A stretch of DNA of 64,000 nt from Mycobacterium sp. 852014-50255_SCH5639931. GTDB lineage: Bacteria > Actinomycetota > Actinomycetes > Mycobacteriales > Mycobacteriaceae. Below are positions 32,957 to 41,246 of the stretch, piece by piece. Numbering within the stretch: position 1 is the first letter of the stretch; each line of letters starts with the position of its first letter. The stretch spans positions 148,182 to 212,181 of the forward strand of contig NZ_LZSV01000029.1 in assembly GCF_001665605.1 (NCBI RefSeq), given 5' to 3'. Both the position numbers and the translations under genes were made by a program. Below the pieces are notes generated by a model, which saw only the letters and a program-made list of their open reading frames with translations, was not told the DNA's origin and made no database searches.

Positions 32957-34252
32957 ATGGTGTCTTTCGATTCCCTCAGCCCTGAAGAGTTAGCGGCTCT
33001 GCACGCGCGCAACCAGCAGGACTACGCGGATCTGCAGGCCAAGAAGTTGGCCCTCGACCTGACCCGCGGCAAACCGGCGCCCGAGCAGCTCGATCTGTCG
33101 AACCGGTTGCTGAGTCTGCCCGGTGACGACTATCGCGACAGCGAGGGCACCGACACCCGCAACTACGGTGGCCTGCACGGCCTGCCCGAGCTGCGGGCCA
33201 TCTTCGGAGAGCTGCTCGGCATCGGAGTGTCCCACCTGATCGCGGGCAACAACTCCAGTCTGGAGCTGATGCACGACCTGGTCGCCTTCTCGATGTTGTA
33301 CGGCGGCGTCGACTCGCAGCGCCCCTGGAAGGACGAGGCGAGCGTCAAATTCCTGTGCCCCGTTCCCGGCTATGACCGGCACTTCGCCATCACGGAGACG
33401 ATGGGTATCGAGATGATTCCCGTCCCGATGATGGCCGACGGTCCCGACGTCGACCTGATCGAGGAGCTGGTCGCCGTCGACCCCGCCATCAAGGGCATGT
33501 GGACGGTGCCGGTATTCGGCAACCCCACCGGAATCACCTACTCCTGGGAAACGGTCCGCCGGCTGGTCCAGATGCGGACGGCGGCGCCGGACTTCCGGCT
33601 GTTCTGGGACAACGCGTACGCCGTGCACACGTTGACGCATGACTTCCCGCACCAGATCGACGTGCTGGGGCTGTCCGCCGCTGCCGGCAACCCGAACCGG
33701 CCCTACGTCTTAGCGTCCACCTCGAAGATCACCTTCGCCGGTGCCGGCGTGAGCTTCCTGGGCGGATCGCTGGGCAACATCGCGTGGTACCTGCAGTACG
33801 CGGGGAAGAAGTCGATCGGCCCGGACAAGGTCAACCAGCTGCGGCACCTGCGCTTGTTCCGCGATGCCGACGGGGTACGCCTGCACATGCTGCGTCACCA
33901 GCAGATCCTGGCGCCGAAATTCGCGTTGGCGCTGGACATTTTGGACAAGCGGCTGAGCGACTCCAAGATCGCCTCGTGGACCGAACCCCAGGGGGGTTAC
34001 TTCATCAGCCTCGACGTGTTGCCCGGTACGGCGCGCCGGACCGTGGCGCTGGCCAAGGACGCGGGCATCGCCGTGACCGAGGCGGGCGCGTCGTTCCCTT
34101 ACCGAAAAGATCCGGACGACAAGAACATCCGGATCGCGCCCACGTTCCCGTCGCTGCCGGACCTGCGCGACGCGGTCGACGGGCTGGCCACGTGCGCGCT
34201 GCTGGCGGCCACGGAGTCGTTGCTCGTCTCCGCCGCGTCCAGTGTGAGCTGA
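32957..34252 (+). CDS. Aspartate aminotransferase (Rv3722c-like)
   Basis: A 431-aa fold-I PLP aminotransferase of the Rv3722c type, shown in M. tuberculosis to be the main aspartate aminotransferase. Lys257 in STSKITFAGAG binds PLP. The LTRGKPAPEQLDLS opening, FGNPTGITYS (Asn/Pro contact to PLP) and RIAPTFPSLP (the substrate-carboxylate Arg region) are conserved. The frame is open upstream through the SRP RNA to before 32810, but ATG 32957 (MVSFDSLSPEEL) fits the family N-terminus and clears the RNA. dnaX follows after 55 bp. Confidence 0.92.
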   Translation: MVSFDSLSPEELAALHARNQQDYADLQAKKLALDLTRGKPAPEQLDLSNRLLSLPGDDYRDSEGTDTRNYGGLHGLPELRAIFGELLGIGVSHLIAGNNSSLELMHDLVAFSMLYGGVDSQRPWKDEASVKFLCPVPGYDRHFAITETMGIEMIPVPMMADGPDVDLIEELVAVDPAIKGMWTVPVFGNPTGITYSWETVRRLVQMRTAAPDFRLFWDNAYAVHTLTHDFPHQIDVLGLSAAAGNPNRPYVLASTSKITFAGAGVSFLGGSLGNIAWYLQYAGKKSIGPDKVNQLRHLRLFRDADGVRLHMLRHQQILAPKFALALDILDKRLSDSKIASWTEPQGGYFISLDVLPGTARRTVALAKDAGIAVTEAGASFPYRKDPDDKNIRIAPTFPSLPDLRDAVDGLATCALLAATESLLVSAASSVS

Positions 34253-34307
34253 CGGCGACGACACGCCCGCCGGGCTCCAGTCAGCTCGCGCCGGTAGCCT
34301 GCTGACC

Positions 34308-36122
34308 GTGGCCCTCTACCGCAAGTACCGACCGGCAACCTTCGCCGAGGTGGTGGGGCAGGAGCACGTCACCGAACCGCTGTCGATCGCCCTGGAAGCG
34401 GGCCGGATCAACCACGCCTATCTGTTCTCCGGGCCGCGCGGCTGCGGAAAAACCTCGTCGGCGCGCATCCTGGCGCGGTCGTTGAACTGCGTCCAGGGGC
34501 CGACGGCCAATCCGTGCGGGGTGTGCGACTCGTGCACGGCGCTGGCTCCGAACGCCCCCGGCAGCATCGACGTGGTGGAGCTGGACGCCGCCAGCCACGG
34601 CGGCGTGGACGACACCCGCGAGCTGCGGGACCGCGCGTTCTACGCGCCGGCGCAGTCCCGCTATCGGGTGTTCATCATCGACGAGGCGCACATGGTGACC
34701 ACCGCGGGATTCAACGCGCTGCTCAAGATCGTGGAGGAGCCGCCCGAGCACCTGATCTTCATCTTCGCCACCACCGAACCGGAGAAGGTGCTGCCGACGA
34801 TCCGGTCGCGCACCCACCACTACCCGTTCCGGCTGCTGCCCCCGAAGACCATGCGGGCGCTGATCGGGCGGATCTGTGAGCAGGAGGGCGTCGCCGTCGA
34901 CGACGCGGTGTTCCCGCTGGTGATCCGCGCCGGCGGCGGGTCACCACGCGACACGCTGTCGGTGCTCGACCAGCTGCTGGCGGGCGCCGAGGACGACCAC
35001 GTCACCTATCCGCGGGCGCTCGGGCTGTTGGGCGCCACCGACGTCGCGCTGATCGACGACGCGGTGGACGCCCTCGCCGCGTCGGACGCCGAGGCGCTGT
35101 TCGGCGCGGTGGAGTCGGTGATCGATGCGGGCCACGACCCGCGGCGCTTCGCCACCGACCTGCTGGAGCGGTTCCGCGACCTCATCGTGCTGCAGGCGGT
35201 TCCCGACGCGGTCAGCCGCGGCGTGGTGGACGCCCCGGAGGACGTGCTCGACCGGATGCGCGACCAGGCCGCCCGCCTCGGGTCGGCCACCCTGACCCGC
35301 TACGCCGAGGTCGTGCAGGCGGGGCTGGGCGAGATGCGCGGCGCGACGGCCCCGCGCCTGTTGCTCGAAGTGGTTTGTGCGCGGCTGCTGCTGCCCTCGG
35401 CCAGCGACACGGAGTCGGCGCTGCTGCAGCGCGTCGAGCGGATCGAGACGCGGCTGGACATGTCGATTCCCGCCTCCGAGACGGCGGCCGCGCACCCGCC
35501 GGCGGCGACGGTGCCGGCGCGGCCACGCAAGCAGCCGCCCGCGCCCAAGGAACCCGCCCCGCCCAGGTCCGCTCCGCCCGTTCCCAAGCCGGAGGCGGTC
35601 CCCGAGCCGGTCCCATCGCCCCCCGTGCCCGAACCGGCCGCAGCGCCGATCGCGGAACCGGCCACGCCCGGTGAACTCAACGCGGCCGCCGTGCGGACCA
35701 TGTGGCCGACGGTGCGCGACAAGGTGCGCCAGCGCAGCCGCACCACCGAGGTGATGCTGGCGGGCGCCACCGTCCGCGCGATCGAGGAGAACACGCTGGT
35801 GCTGACGCATTCGTCGGCGCCGCTGGCCAAGCGGCTGTGCGAACAGCGCAACGCAGACGTCATCGCCGAAGCGCTCAAAGATGCGCTGGGCGTCAACTGG
35901 CGGGTGCGTTGCGAGGTGGGCGCGGCAGCGCCGGTCGAGTCGGCCGCGCCGACCCCGAGGGCCGCAGAGCCCCCGCCCGATGTGGCGCAGCGCGACGAAG
36001 AGGAACACATGCTCGCCGAAGCCGGCCGCACGGAGTCCTCGGCGCCGCGCCGCGACCCCGAGGAGGTCGCGCTCGAGCTGTTACAGAACGAGCTGGGCGC
36101 CCGCCGGATCGATAACGCCTGA
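34308..36122 (+). CDS. dnaX: DNA polymerase III subunit gamma/tau
   Basis: A 604-aa clamp-loader subunit. Walker A is GPRGCGKT at 42-49; the zinc site is Cys61, 70, 73 and 76; Walker B is FIIDEAH near 122-128. SRC-type sensor segments (ATTEPEKVLPTIRSR) and the AAA+ lid follow. After about 385 comes a Pro/Ala/Glu-rich linker (PAPKEPAPPRSAPPVPKPEA) and the C-terminal tau-like domain that contacts the polymerase. GTG 34308 starts MALYRKYRPATF, the universal DnaX N-terminus. I saw no slippery A-run for a gamma frameshift. Confidence 0.95.
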   Translation: MALYRKYRPATFAEVVGQEHVTEPLSIALEAGRINHAYLFSGPRGCGKTSSARILARSLNCVQGPTANPCGVCDSCTALAPNAPGSIDVVELDAASHGGVDDTRELRDRAFYAPAQSRYRVFIIDEAHMVTTAGFNALLKIVEEPPEHLIFIFATTEPEKVLPTIRSRTHHYPFRLLPPKTMRALIGRICEQEGVAVDDAVFPLVIRAGGGSPRDTLSVLDQLLAGAEDDHVTYPRALGLLGATDVALIDDAVDALAASDAEALFGAVESVIDAGHDPRRFATDLLERFRDLIVLQAVPDAVSRGVVDAPEDVLDRMRDQAARLGSATLTRYAEVVQAGLGEMRGATAPRLLLEVVCARLLLPSASDTESALLQRVERIETRLDMSIPASETAAAHPPAATVPARPRKQPPAPKEPAPPRSAPPVPKPEAVPEPVPSPPVPEPAAAPIAEPATPGELNAAAVRTMWPTVRDKVRQRSRTTEVMLAGATVRAIEENTLVLTHSSAPLAKRLCEQRNADVIAEALKDALGVNWRVRCEVGAAAPVESAAPTPRAAEPPPDVAQRDEEEHMLAEAGRTESSAPRRDPEEVALELLQNELGARRIDNA

Positions 36123-36194
36123 GCTCGACTGCCAGAGGGCTTGCGGCGATCGCAAGCGCGGCGAAGCCGGGCGCGGCGGGTCGGCGCCTGAGGG

Positions 36195-37514
36195 CTAGGG
36201 CGTCCACCAGGGCCGGAGCGGCAGGTGGTCGCCGCCCCGCGCGTCGGTGTTGGCCGCCAGCACGTGGTGCAGCTGCAGGTTGTTCTGCTCGAAGGCGACC
36301 CGTGAGGCCGCCATGTACAGGCCCCACACCTTGGCGGTGGCCAAGCCGACCTCGTCGACCGCTTCGTCCCAGTGCTCGACCAGGTTGTGGCACCAGTCGC
36401 GCAGCGTCATCGCGTAGTGATGCCGGAAGTTCTCCTCGTGCAGCACCTCGAAGCCGACGTCCTGGACCTCGGTGATGATGCGTCCCGAGCCGGTCAGCTC
36501 CCCGTCCGGGAAGACATACCGGTCGGTGAAGCCGCCCGCGAAGGAGGTCGACTTGTTGTCGTGGCGGGTGATGCAGTGGTTGAGCAGCAGCCCGCCGGTG
36601 CGCAGCTTCGACTTCAGGAACGCGAAGTAGGCCGGGTAGTTCTTGACGCCGATGTGCTCGGTCAACCCGATCGAGGACACCGCGTCGAACCCGCCCTCGC
36701 GGATGTCGCGGTAGTCCGAATGCCGGACTTCGGCCAGGTCCTCGAGACCGTCATCCTGGATCGCCCGTTGCGCCCACTTCGCCTGCTCGCCCGACAGGGT
36801 GGCGCCGATCACCCGGACGCCGCGTCGCGCGGCGAAGCGCACCATGCCGCCCCAACCGCAGCCGACGTCGAGTAACCGATCACCTTGCTGCAGCCGCAAC
36901 TTCTCGAAGACCAGCCGGTACTTGTTCTCCTGGGCTTCTTCCAGCGTCGCGTCGGCGTCGGGGTAGACCGCGCACGTGTACGTCATCGACGGGCCGAGCA
37001 CCCATTCGTAGAAGGTGTTGGAGACGTCGTAGTGGTGGTGGATGGCCTCGGCGTCGCGGGTCTTGGTGTGCATCAGCCCGTCGGCGATCCGCCGCCACCG
37101 GGGCGGCGTTTCCTGCGGCGGCGGGTGGACCGGGACCAGCCGCTCCAGCCCCATCGAGCGCACCACGTTGGCGAGCACCCGCGCCGGCGGCCGCTTGAAT
37201 TGGACGCGGTCGGTCAACGTCTTGAGCAGCTGGTAGGGGTCGCCGGGGTGCACGCCGTACAGGTCCAGGTCGCCCGCCACGTATGCGCGGGCCAGACCTA
37301 GTTCACCGGGAGCGGTGGCCAGGTAGGTGGCGCCGCGCGGGGTCCGAAGATCCAGGCCCAGTTCCGCGTCCTTGCTGCCGGCGGTGCTGCCGTCGTAGGC
37401 GGTGAACTTCAGCTGGTGGCGCCCGGTGGCGGCGAAGATCTCCAGGATCTCCGCCATGCTGAGTTTTCCGGCCGTGGCGCGGTGGGGTTCCTTGGTCTCG
37501 CTAATAGAAGTCAT
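36195..37514 (-). CDS. Fatty-acid methyltransferase, cyclopropane-synthase-like (Rv3720)
   Basis: A 439-aa SAM-dependent enzyme of the CfaS group that methylates a cis double bond in phospholipid acyl chains. HHHYDVSNTFYEWVLG at 159-174 is the family signature. The SAM motif LLDVGCGWGGM is at 214-224. SSIGLTEHIGVKNYPAYF and FPDGELTGSG are conserved further on. The ATG overlaps the stop of the FAD protein before it (ATGA). The FAD-oxidase/methyltransferase pairing resembles the two-gene systems that make 10-methylstearate (tuberculostearate) by methylenation and reduction. That role is inferred from family knowledge and pairing. Confidence 0.88.
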   Translation of the reverse strand: MTSISETKEPHRATAGKLSMAEILEIFAATGRHQLKFTAYDGSTAGSKDAELGLDLRTPRGATYLATAPGELGLARAYVAGDLDLYGVHPGDPYQLLKTLTDRVQFKRPPARVLANVVRSMGLERLVPVHPPPQETPPRWRRIADGLMHTKTRDAEAIHHHYDVSNTFYEWVLGPSMTYTCAVYPDADATLEEAQENKYRLVFEKLRLQQGDRLLDVGCGWGGMVRFAARRGVRVIGATLSGEQAKWAQRAIQDDGLEDLAEVRHSDYRDIREGGFDAVSSIGLTEHIGVKNYPAYFAFLKSKLRTGGLLLNHCITRHDNKSTSFAGGFTDRYVFPDGELTGSGRIITEVQDVGFEVLHEENFRHHYAMTLRDWCHNLVEHWDEAVDEVGLATAKVWGLYMAASRVAFEQNNLQLHHVLAANTDARGGDHLPLRPWWTP

Positions 37515-38935
37515 CGCCGTTGCACCGCCTTTGCGTAGAGGTCGAGTAGCCGGGAATCGGGATCGTAGGTTTTCTTGACCGTGTTGTAGGCCTCGCCGCC
37601 GTACAACTCGTCGAATTCCTCGCGGGCGTAATAGGAGTCGGAATACAGCGACTTGTGCCCGTCGAGCTCGCTCACCTTCGCTTCGATCGTCCGGTTGGCG
37701 GCGCCTTGTGTGGCGCCCGCCGGCACCGAAGACCAGAAGCCGATGTTGACGTAGGTGTGGTCCGGCCGCATCGGATACAGCGGCCAGCCCCCGTGATCGC
37801 GCAGCCGTAGCGGACACAGCCAGATCGGGGTGATGGGCACGTTCTGCAGGAACCACTCCAGGAACTCGCAGGTCCGTTCGACCGGCACCTCGACATCCTG
37901 GACCACCCGCTCACGCGGGGGACGGCCATGACGTTTCTCGATCCGGTCGGCGACGCCGAAGCGCTGGTCCATGGCGACGAGCTTCGAGTAGACGCTGCTG
38001 CGCCGGTAGCGGCGCGGCCACCAGCGCCGCAGCCGGGGGTTCTGCACACCGAACGCGCGCGAGCACCAGAACCAGTCGGTGTCCCAGCGCCAGAAGTAGT
38101 CGTGCATCGTCAGCCGGTCGTCTTTGGTGGCTTCCACCCCGGGGGAGTCGTGCCGGATCGACTGGTAGTAGATGCTGTTCCCGGTGTAGTCGCTGACCGG
38201 TCCCGGGTTGGTGGTTCGCCGGCCCACGCACAGGTAGCTCTCGTCGGCGCTGAACACCACACCGTCGAGATAGTCGACCGGCGTGCCGCCCTGCCCGCCG
38301 GTATCGATGATGCGTTCCATCGCCGCGATCAGCGCAGGCAGCGAGCGGAACCGGACGTGCCGCAACGCGACAAACGGCGCGATTGGCTCCAGCTCGATCC
38401 GCAGCCGCGTTGAATACCCCAGCGTCCCATAGGAATTGGGGAAGGCGCGGAACAGGTCGGGATGCTGGGTGCGCGATGCGGTGAGCAACTCGCCGGCGCC
38501 GGTGAGGATGTCCATCTCCAGCACCGATTCATGCGGCAGACCATTGCGAAACGATGCCGACTCGATGCCCAAGCCGCTGACCGCACCGCCGAGCGTGATC
38601 GTCTTCAATTGCGGGACGACCAGTGGCGAAAGGCCGTAAGGCAGCGTCGCTGCCACCAGATCCTCATAGGTGCACATGCCGGCCACATCGGCGGTGCGGG
38701 CTTCGGGATCGACGCTCAGCACTCCGGTCAGACCCGACGTGTCCAGGCCGGGAGCGTCGCGTTTAGTGCGGGCGCGGAACAGGTTTGAGGTCGGCTTGGC
38801 GAGCCTGACGACGGACGTTGCGGGGATGGATCGATAACTCGCCATCAACCGGTCAACGCCCGACTTGTGCGCCGAGAGTGCAGATCCAGGGACAGGCACC
38901 ACATATACCCTAGTCTTCGACCACAGCCCGTGCAC
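37511..38935 (-). CDS. FAD-linked oxidoreductase (Rv3719-like), partner of the methyltransferase
   Basis: A 474-aa protein with an N-terminal FAD_binding_4/PCMH-type domain (DVAGMCTYEDLVAATLPYGL, PQLKTITLGGAVSGLGIES, GNSIYYQ). The C-terminal substrate domain is rich in Trp, Tyr and Arg. The 'GGAVSG.GIES' segment is the pyrophosphate contact of DWARF1/TmsA-like reductases. It would reduce the 10-methylene acyl product of its partner (inference). The start is uncertain: 38935 gives MHGLWSKTR; GTG codons near 38900 (…PVPGSALSAHKSG) would trim about 12 residues. It is divergent from the SRPBCC gene. Confidence 0.85.
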   Translation of the reverse strand: MHGLWSKTRVYVVPVPGSALSAHKSGVDRLMASYRSIPATSVVRLAKPTSNLFRARTKRDAPGLDTSGLTGVLSVDPEARTADVAGMCTYEDLVAATLPYGLSPLVVPQLKTITLGGAVSGLGIESASFRNGLPHESVLEMDILTGAGELLTASRTQHPDLFRAFPNSYGTLGYSTRLRIELEPIAPFVALRHVRFRSLPALIAAMERIIDTGGQGGTPVDYLDGVVFSADESYLCVGRRTTNPGPVSDYTGNSIYYQSIRHDSPGVEATKDDRLTMHDYFWRWDTDWFWCSRAFGVQNPRLRRWWPRRYRRSSVYSKLVAMDQRFGVADRIEKRHGRPPRERVVQDVEVPVERTCEFLEWFLQNVPITPIWLCPLRLRDHGGWPLYPMRPDHTYVNIGFWSSVPAGATQGAANRTIEAKVSELDGHKSLYSDSYYAREEFDELYGGEAYNTVKKTYDPDSRLLDLYAKAVQRR

Positions 38936-38968
38936 CCGCGCGCGGGCCGCATAGCTTCAGGAGTTGTT

Positions 38969-39406
38969 TTGGGACAGGTGAGTGCTGCCAGCACAATTTT
39001 GGTCAACGCCGAGCCGGCCGCCACCCTCGCGGCCGTCGCGGACTATCAGCAGGTGCGCCCGAAGATTCTGTCCCCTCAGTACAGCGATTACCAGGTGTTA
39101 CAGGGCGGCCAGGGCGCGGGCACCGTCGCCAGATGGAAGCTGCAGGCCACCAAGTCTCGCGTCCGTGACGTGCAGGTCAACGTCGACGTCGCCGGCCATT
39201 CCGTCATCGAGAAGGACGCCAACTCGTCGATGATCATCAACTGGACGGTGGCCCCCGCCGGACCCGGGTCCAGCGTCACCGTGAAGACCACCTGGACCGG
39301 TGCGGGCGGCGTCAAGGGCTTCTTCGAGAAAACCTTTGCACCGTTGGGGTTGAAGAGGATTCAGGGCGAGGTATTGGCCAACCTGAAGCGGGAACTGGAA
39401 AGCTAG
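38969..39406 (+). CDS. SRPBCC-family protein (Rv3718c-like)
   Basis: A 145-aa single-domain START/polyketide-cyclase fold with a hydrophobic cavity: ASTILVNAEPAATLAAVADY opens the fold, and KGFFEKTFAPLGLKRIQGEV forms the C-terminal helix over the pocket. TTG 38969 (GQVSAAS…) is chosen because it gives the family N-terminus and follows AGGAG at 38958-38962. An upstream ATG at 38867 would overlap the divergent gene. Ligand unknown; likely a lipid carrier. Its stop overlaps the convergent methyltransferase by 4 bp. Confidence 0.85.
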   Translation: MGQVSAASTILVNAEPAATLAAVADYQQVRPKILSPQYSDYQVLQGGQGAGTVARWKLQATKSRVRDVQVNVDVAGHSVIEKDANSSMIINWTVAPAGPGSSVTVKTTWTGAGGVKGFFEKTFAPLGLKRIQGEVLANLKRELES

Positions 39407-40182
39407 CCCGAGCCGGAACCGCGGCTGGCAACCGCCACCGTCGGGCCCAAGCGTTGGTTGGGGAATTCGACGGTGATCGTCGGGTCGGCGAAATAGGCGA
39501 GCGCCCTCAGCGCCGACGGGCTGTAGGTGCGTAGCTGGCTGATGAAACCGTCGTGTGCCAGCGGGCTCACCCGGGTGAACGGCCACGTCGCAGCCAACAC
39601 CACCGAGTGGAGCGCTGCCGCGGGCCGGCGGAGGTCGATGATCAACAACTTTTTCGCGACCCGGGTCCCTTCGGCGAACACCCGGGCGGCCCGCGCGGGC
39701 GGCAGGTGATGTAAGGACATCGCGAAGACCGCGAGGTCGTACTGCCCGTCCGCGGCGTCGATCGCGGTCGCGTCCATCTCCCGCACCGTGGCCCGTGGGT
39801 GAGTGCCGAGGTCCCCGGCGGCTACGGCGGCCACGAACGTGGGGTCGATGTCGGTGACCGTCACGTGTGCGGTGGGGTGCATCTCCAGCAGCTTGCTCGA
39901 CAGCCCGCCCAGGCCGCCCCCCAGCTCGAGGATCTTCGGAGAGGGCACATCGGCCAGCTCAGCAAGCACGATCCTGGCCAACTTCTCATGAGCGCCCAAG
40001 AACCGTCGCCGTCCGGCGCGGTCGAGCGCGTGGACGACCTTTTGCTTCAGATCGTCGACATCGTCGCGGTCGAGGTATTCCAGTCGGTCGGTCCGCAACC
40101 GACGGTCCAGCCAGGAGGCGTTCGGCCCGCCCCGGGGCATGTTCGCGATGTCGTGGGCGCTGATGTCCACGTAGATCATCAT
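39403..40182 (-). CDS. Class I SAM-dependent methyltransferase
   Basis: A 259-aa methyltransferase. The SAM motif is ILELGGGLGGLSSKL, and the acidic ribose-binding residue follows in VTVTDIDPTF. A SLHHLPPARAARVFAEG stretch and the LLIIDLRRP strand are typical of the Methyltransf_11/25 group. Start ATG 40182 (or the next codon 40179) gives MMIYVDISAHD. An extended frame to 40278 overlaps the divergent gene's promoter. Substrate unknown. Confidence 0.78.
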   Translation of the reverse strand: MMIYVDISAHDIANMPRGGPNASWLDRRLRTDRLEYLDRDDVDDLKQKVVHALDRAGRRRFLGAHEKLARIVLAELADVPSPKILELGGGLGGLSSKLLEMHPTAHVTVTDIDPTFVAAVAAGDLGTHPRATVREMDATAIDAADGQYDLAVFAMSLHHLPPARAARVFAEGTRVAKKLLIIDLRRPAAALHSVVLAATWPFTRVSPLAHDGFISQLRTYSPSALRALAYFADPTITVEFPNQRLGPTVAVASRGSGSG

Positions 40183-40306
40183 GGACCATGGCCGCACCGA
40201 TCGACCGAGTTTTGCGTGCAATCCATGGCCACGGAAGTGCTCGATCTGGGTCGTCGTGCCGGGGCCCCGCGCTACCATGAATTGCCGGTTTCCCGAAGGG
40301 AAGACA

Positions 40307-41233
40307 ATGCGCGGAAATTCCTCTGCGATCCACCGGGCGTTCCGGACAGTTTCCCAGTCCTATGGCCTGATGCGACAAAAAGACGCCGCGGCTTACTACA
40401 CGATGATCGGCGACGACGTCATCGATTTCATGAATGAGGGTTACGTCGATAACTCCAAGCCGCTGTGGCTCAACCTCGGTTACTGGAAAGTCGCTCGCAC
40501 CTATCCGGACGCTTGCGTCGCGATGGTCGAACTCTTGGCGACGCGGGCCGGGTTGAAACCAGGCGACAGAGTCCTCGACGTCGGCGTCGGTTTCGGGGAG
40601 CAGGATTTTGTTCTTCTCGAGCGCTTCAAGGTTTCTCACATCACGGGCATCGACATCACACCGGTCCACGTCGACATGGGCCGAGACCGCGTCGCCAAGC
40701 GCGGGCTGGAGAAACAAATCGACATTCGGTGCGGCTCCGCGACTGCAATGGAGTTTCCCGACGTGTCGTTCGAAAAAGTCTTGGCCCTGGAATGCGCATT
40801 CCACTTCGACACGCGCGACCAATTCATCCGCGAAGCGTTTCGGGTCCTCAAGCCCGGAGGAACCATTGCGCTCACCGATATGCTTCCCAAACCTGGCAAG
40901 AAATCCGGCCTGACGACCGCTTTCGGCCGAAAGTACGGCCACATTCCGAAAGTCAATTACTACGACCGGGAGGAATACTCGCGCCGGCTGGCTGCCGCGG
41001 GATTCGAGGATATCCGGGTGGAATCGATCCGGGACGACGTGTACCCGGGCATGGCCAAGTACACCCGGCAGCGCATTCAGGCAAAGAAAAAGATGAATGA
41101 AGTGGTCGTGGAAGTGACGGAAGACGATCGCGCGCAATGCCGCGGCGTCTCGCTGTGGGAACGATCGACCGGCTTCTCGGACTATGTGATCGCGTCGGCG
41201 CGGAAGCCCCTGGAAGTCTCGGGAAGTCGCTGA
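40307..41233 (+). CDS. SAM-dependent O/C-methyltransferase next to the NRPS
   Basis: A 308-aa methyltransferase. The SAM motif VLDVGVGFGEQDFVLL is at about 89-104, preceded by a LWLNLGYWKVARTYPDA segment like that of EryG- and sterol/tocopherol-type methyltransferases. The C-terminal part (KYTRQRIQAKKKMNEVVVE) is helical and basic. ATG 40307 follows GAAGGGAAG; the frame runs upstream to 40181, but that part lacks a ribosome site. Its stop is 13 bp from the stop of the convergent giant NRPS gene. It may tailor the peptide product (position-based inference). Confidence 0.82.
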   Translation: MRGNSSAIHRAFRTVSQSYGLMRQKDAAAYYTMIGDDVIDFMNEGYVDNSKPLWLNLGYWKVARTYPDACVAMVELLATRAGLKPGDRVLDVGVGFGEQDFVLLERFKVSHITGIDITPVHVDMGRDRVAKRGLEKQIDIRCGSATAMEFPDVSFEKVLALECAFHFDTRDQFIREAFRVLKPGGTIALTDMLPKPGKKSGLTTAFGRKYGHIPKVNYYDREEYSRRLAAAGFEDIRVESIRDDVYPGMAKYTRQRIQAKKKMNEVVVEVTEDDRAQCRGVSLWERSTGFSDYVIASARKPLEVSGSR

Positions 41234-41246
41234 CGACGGGGACGCG

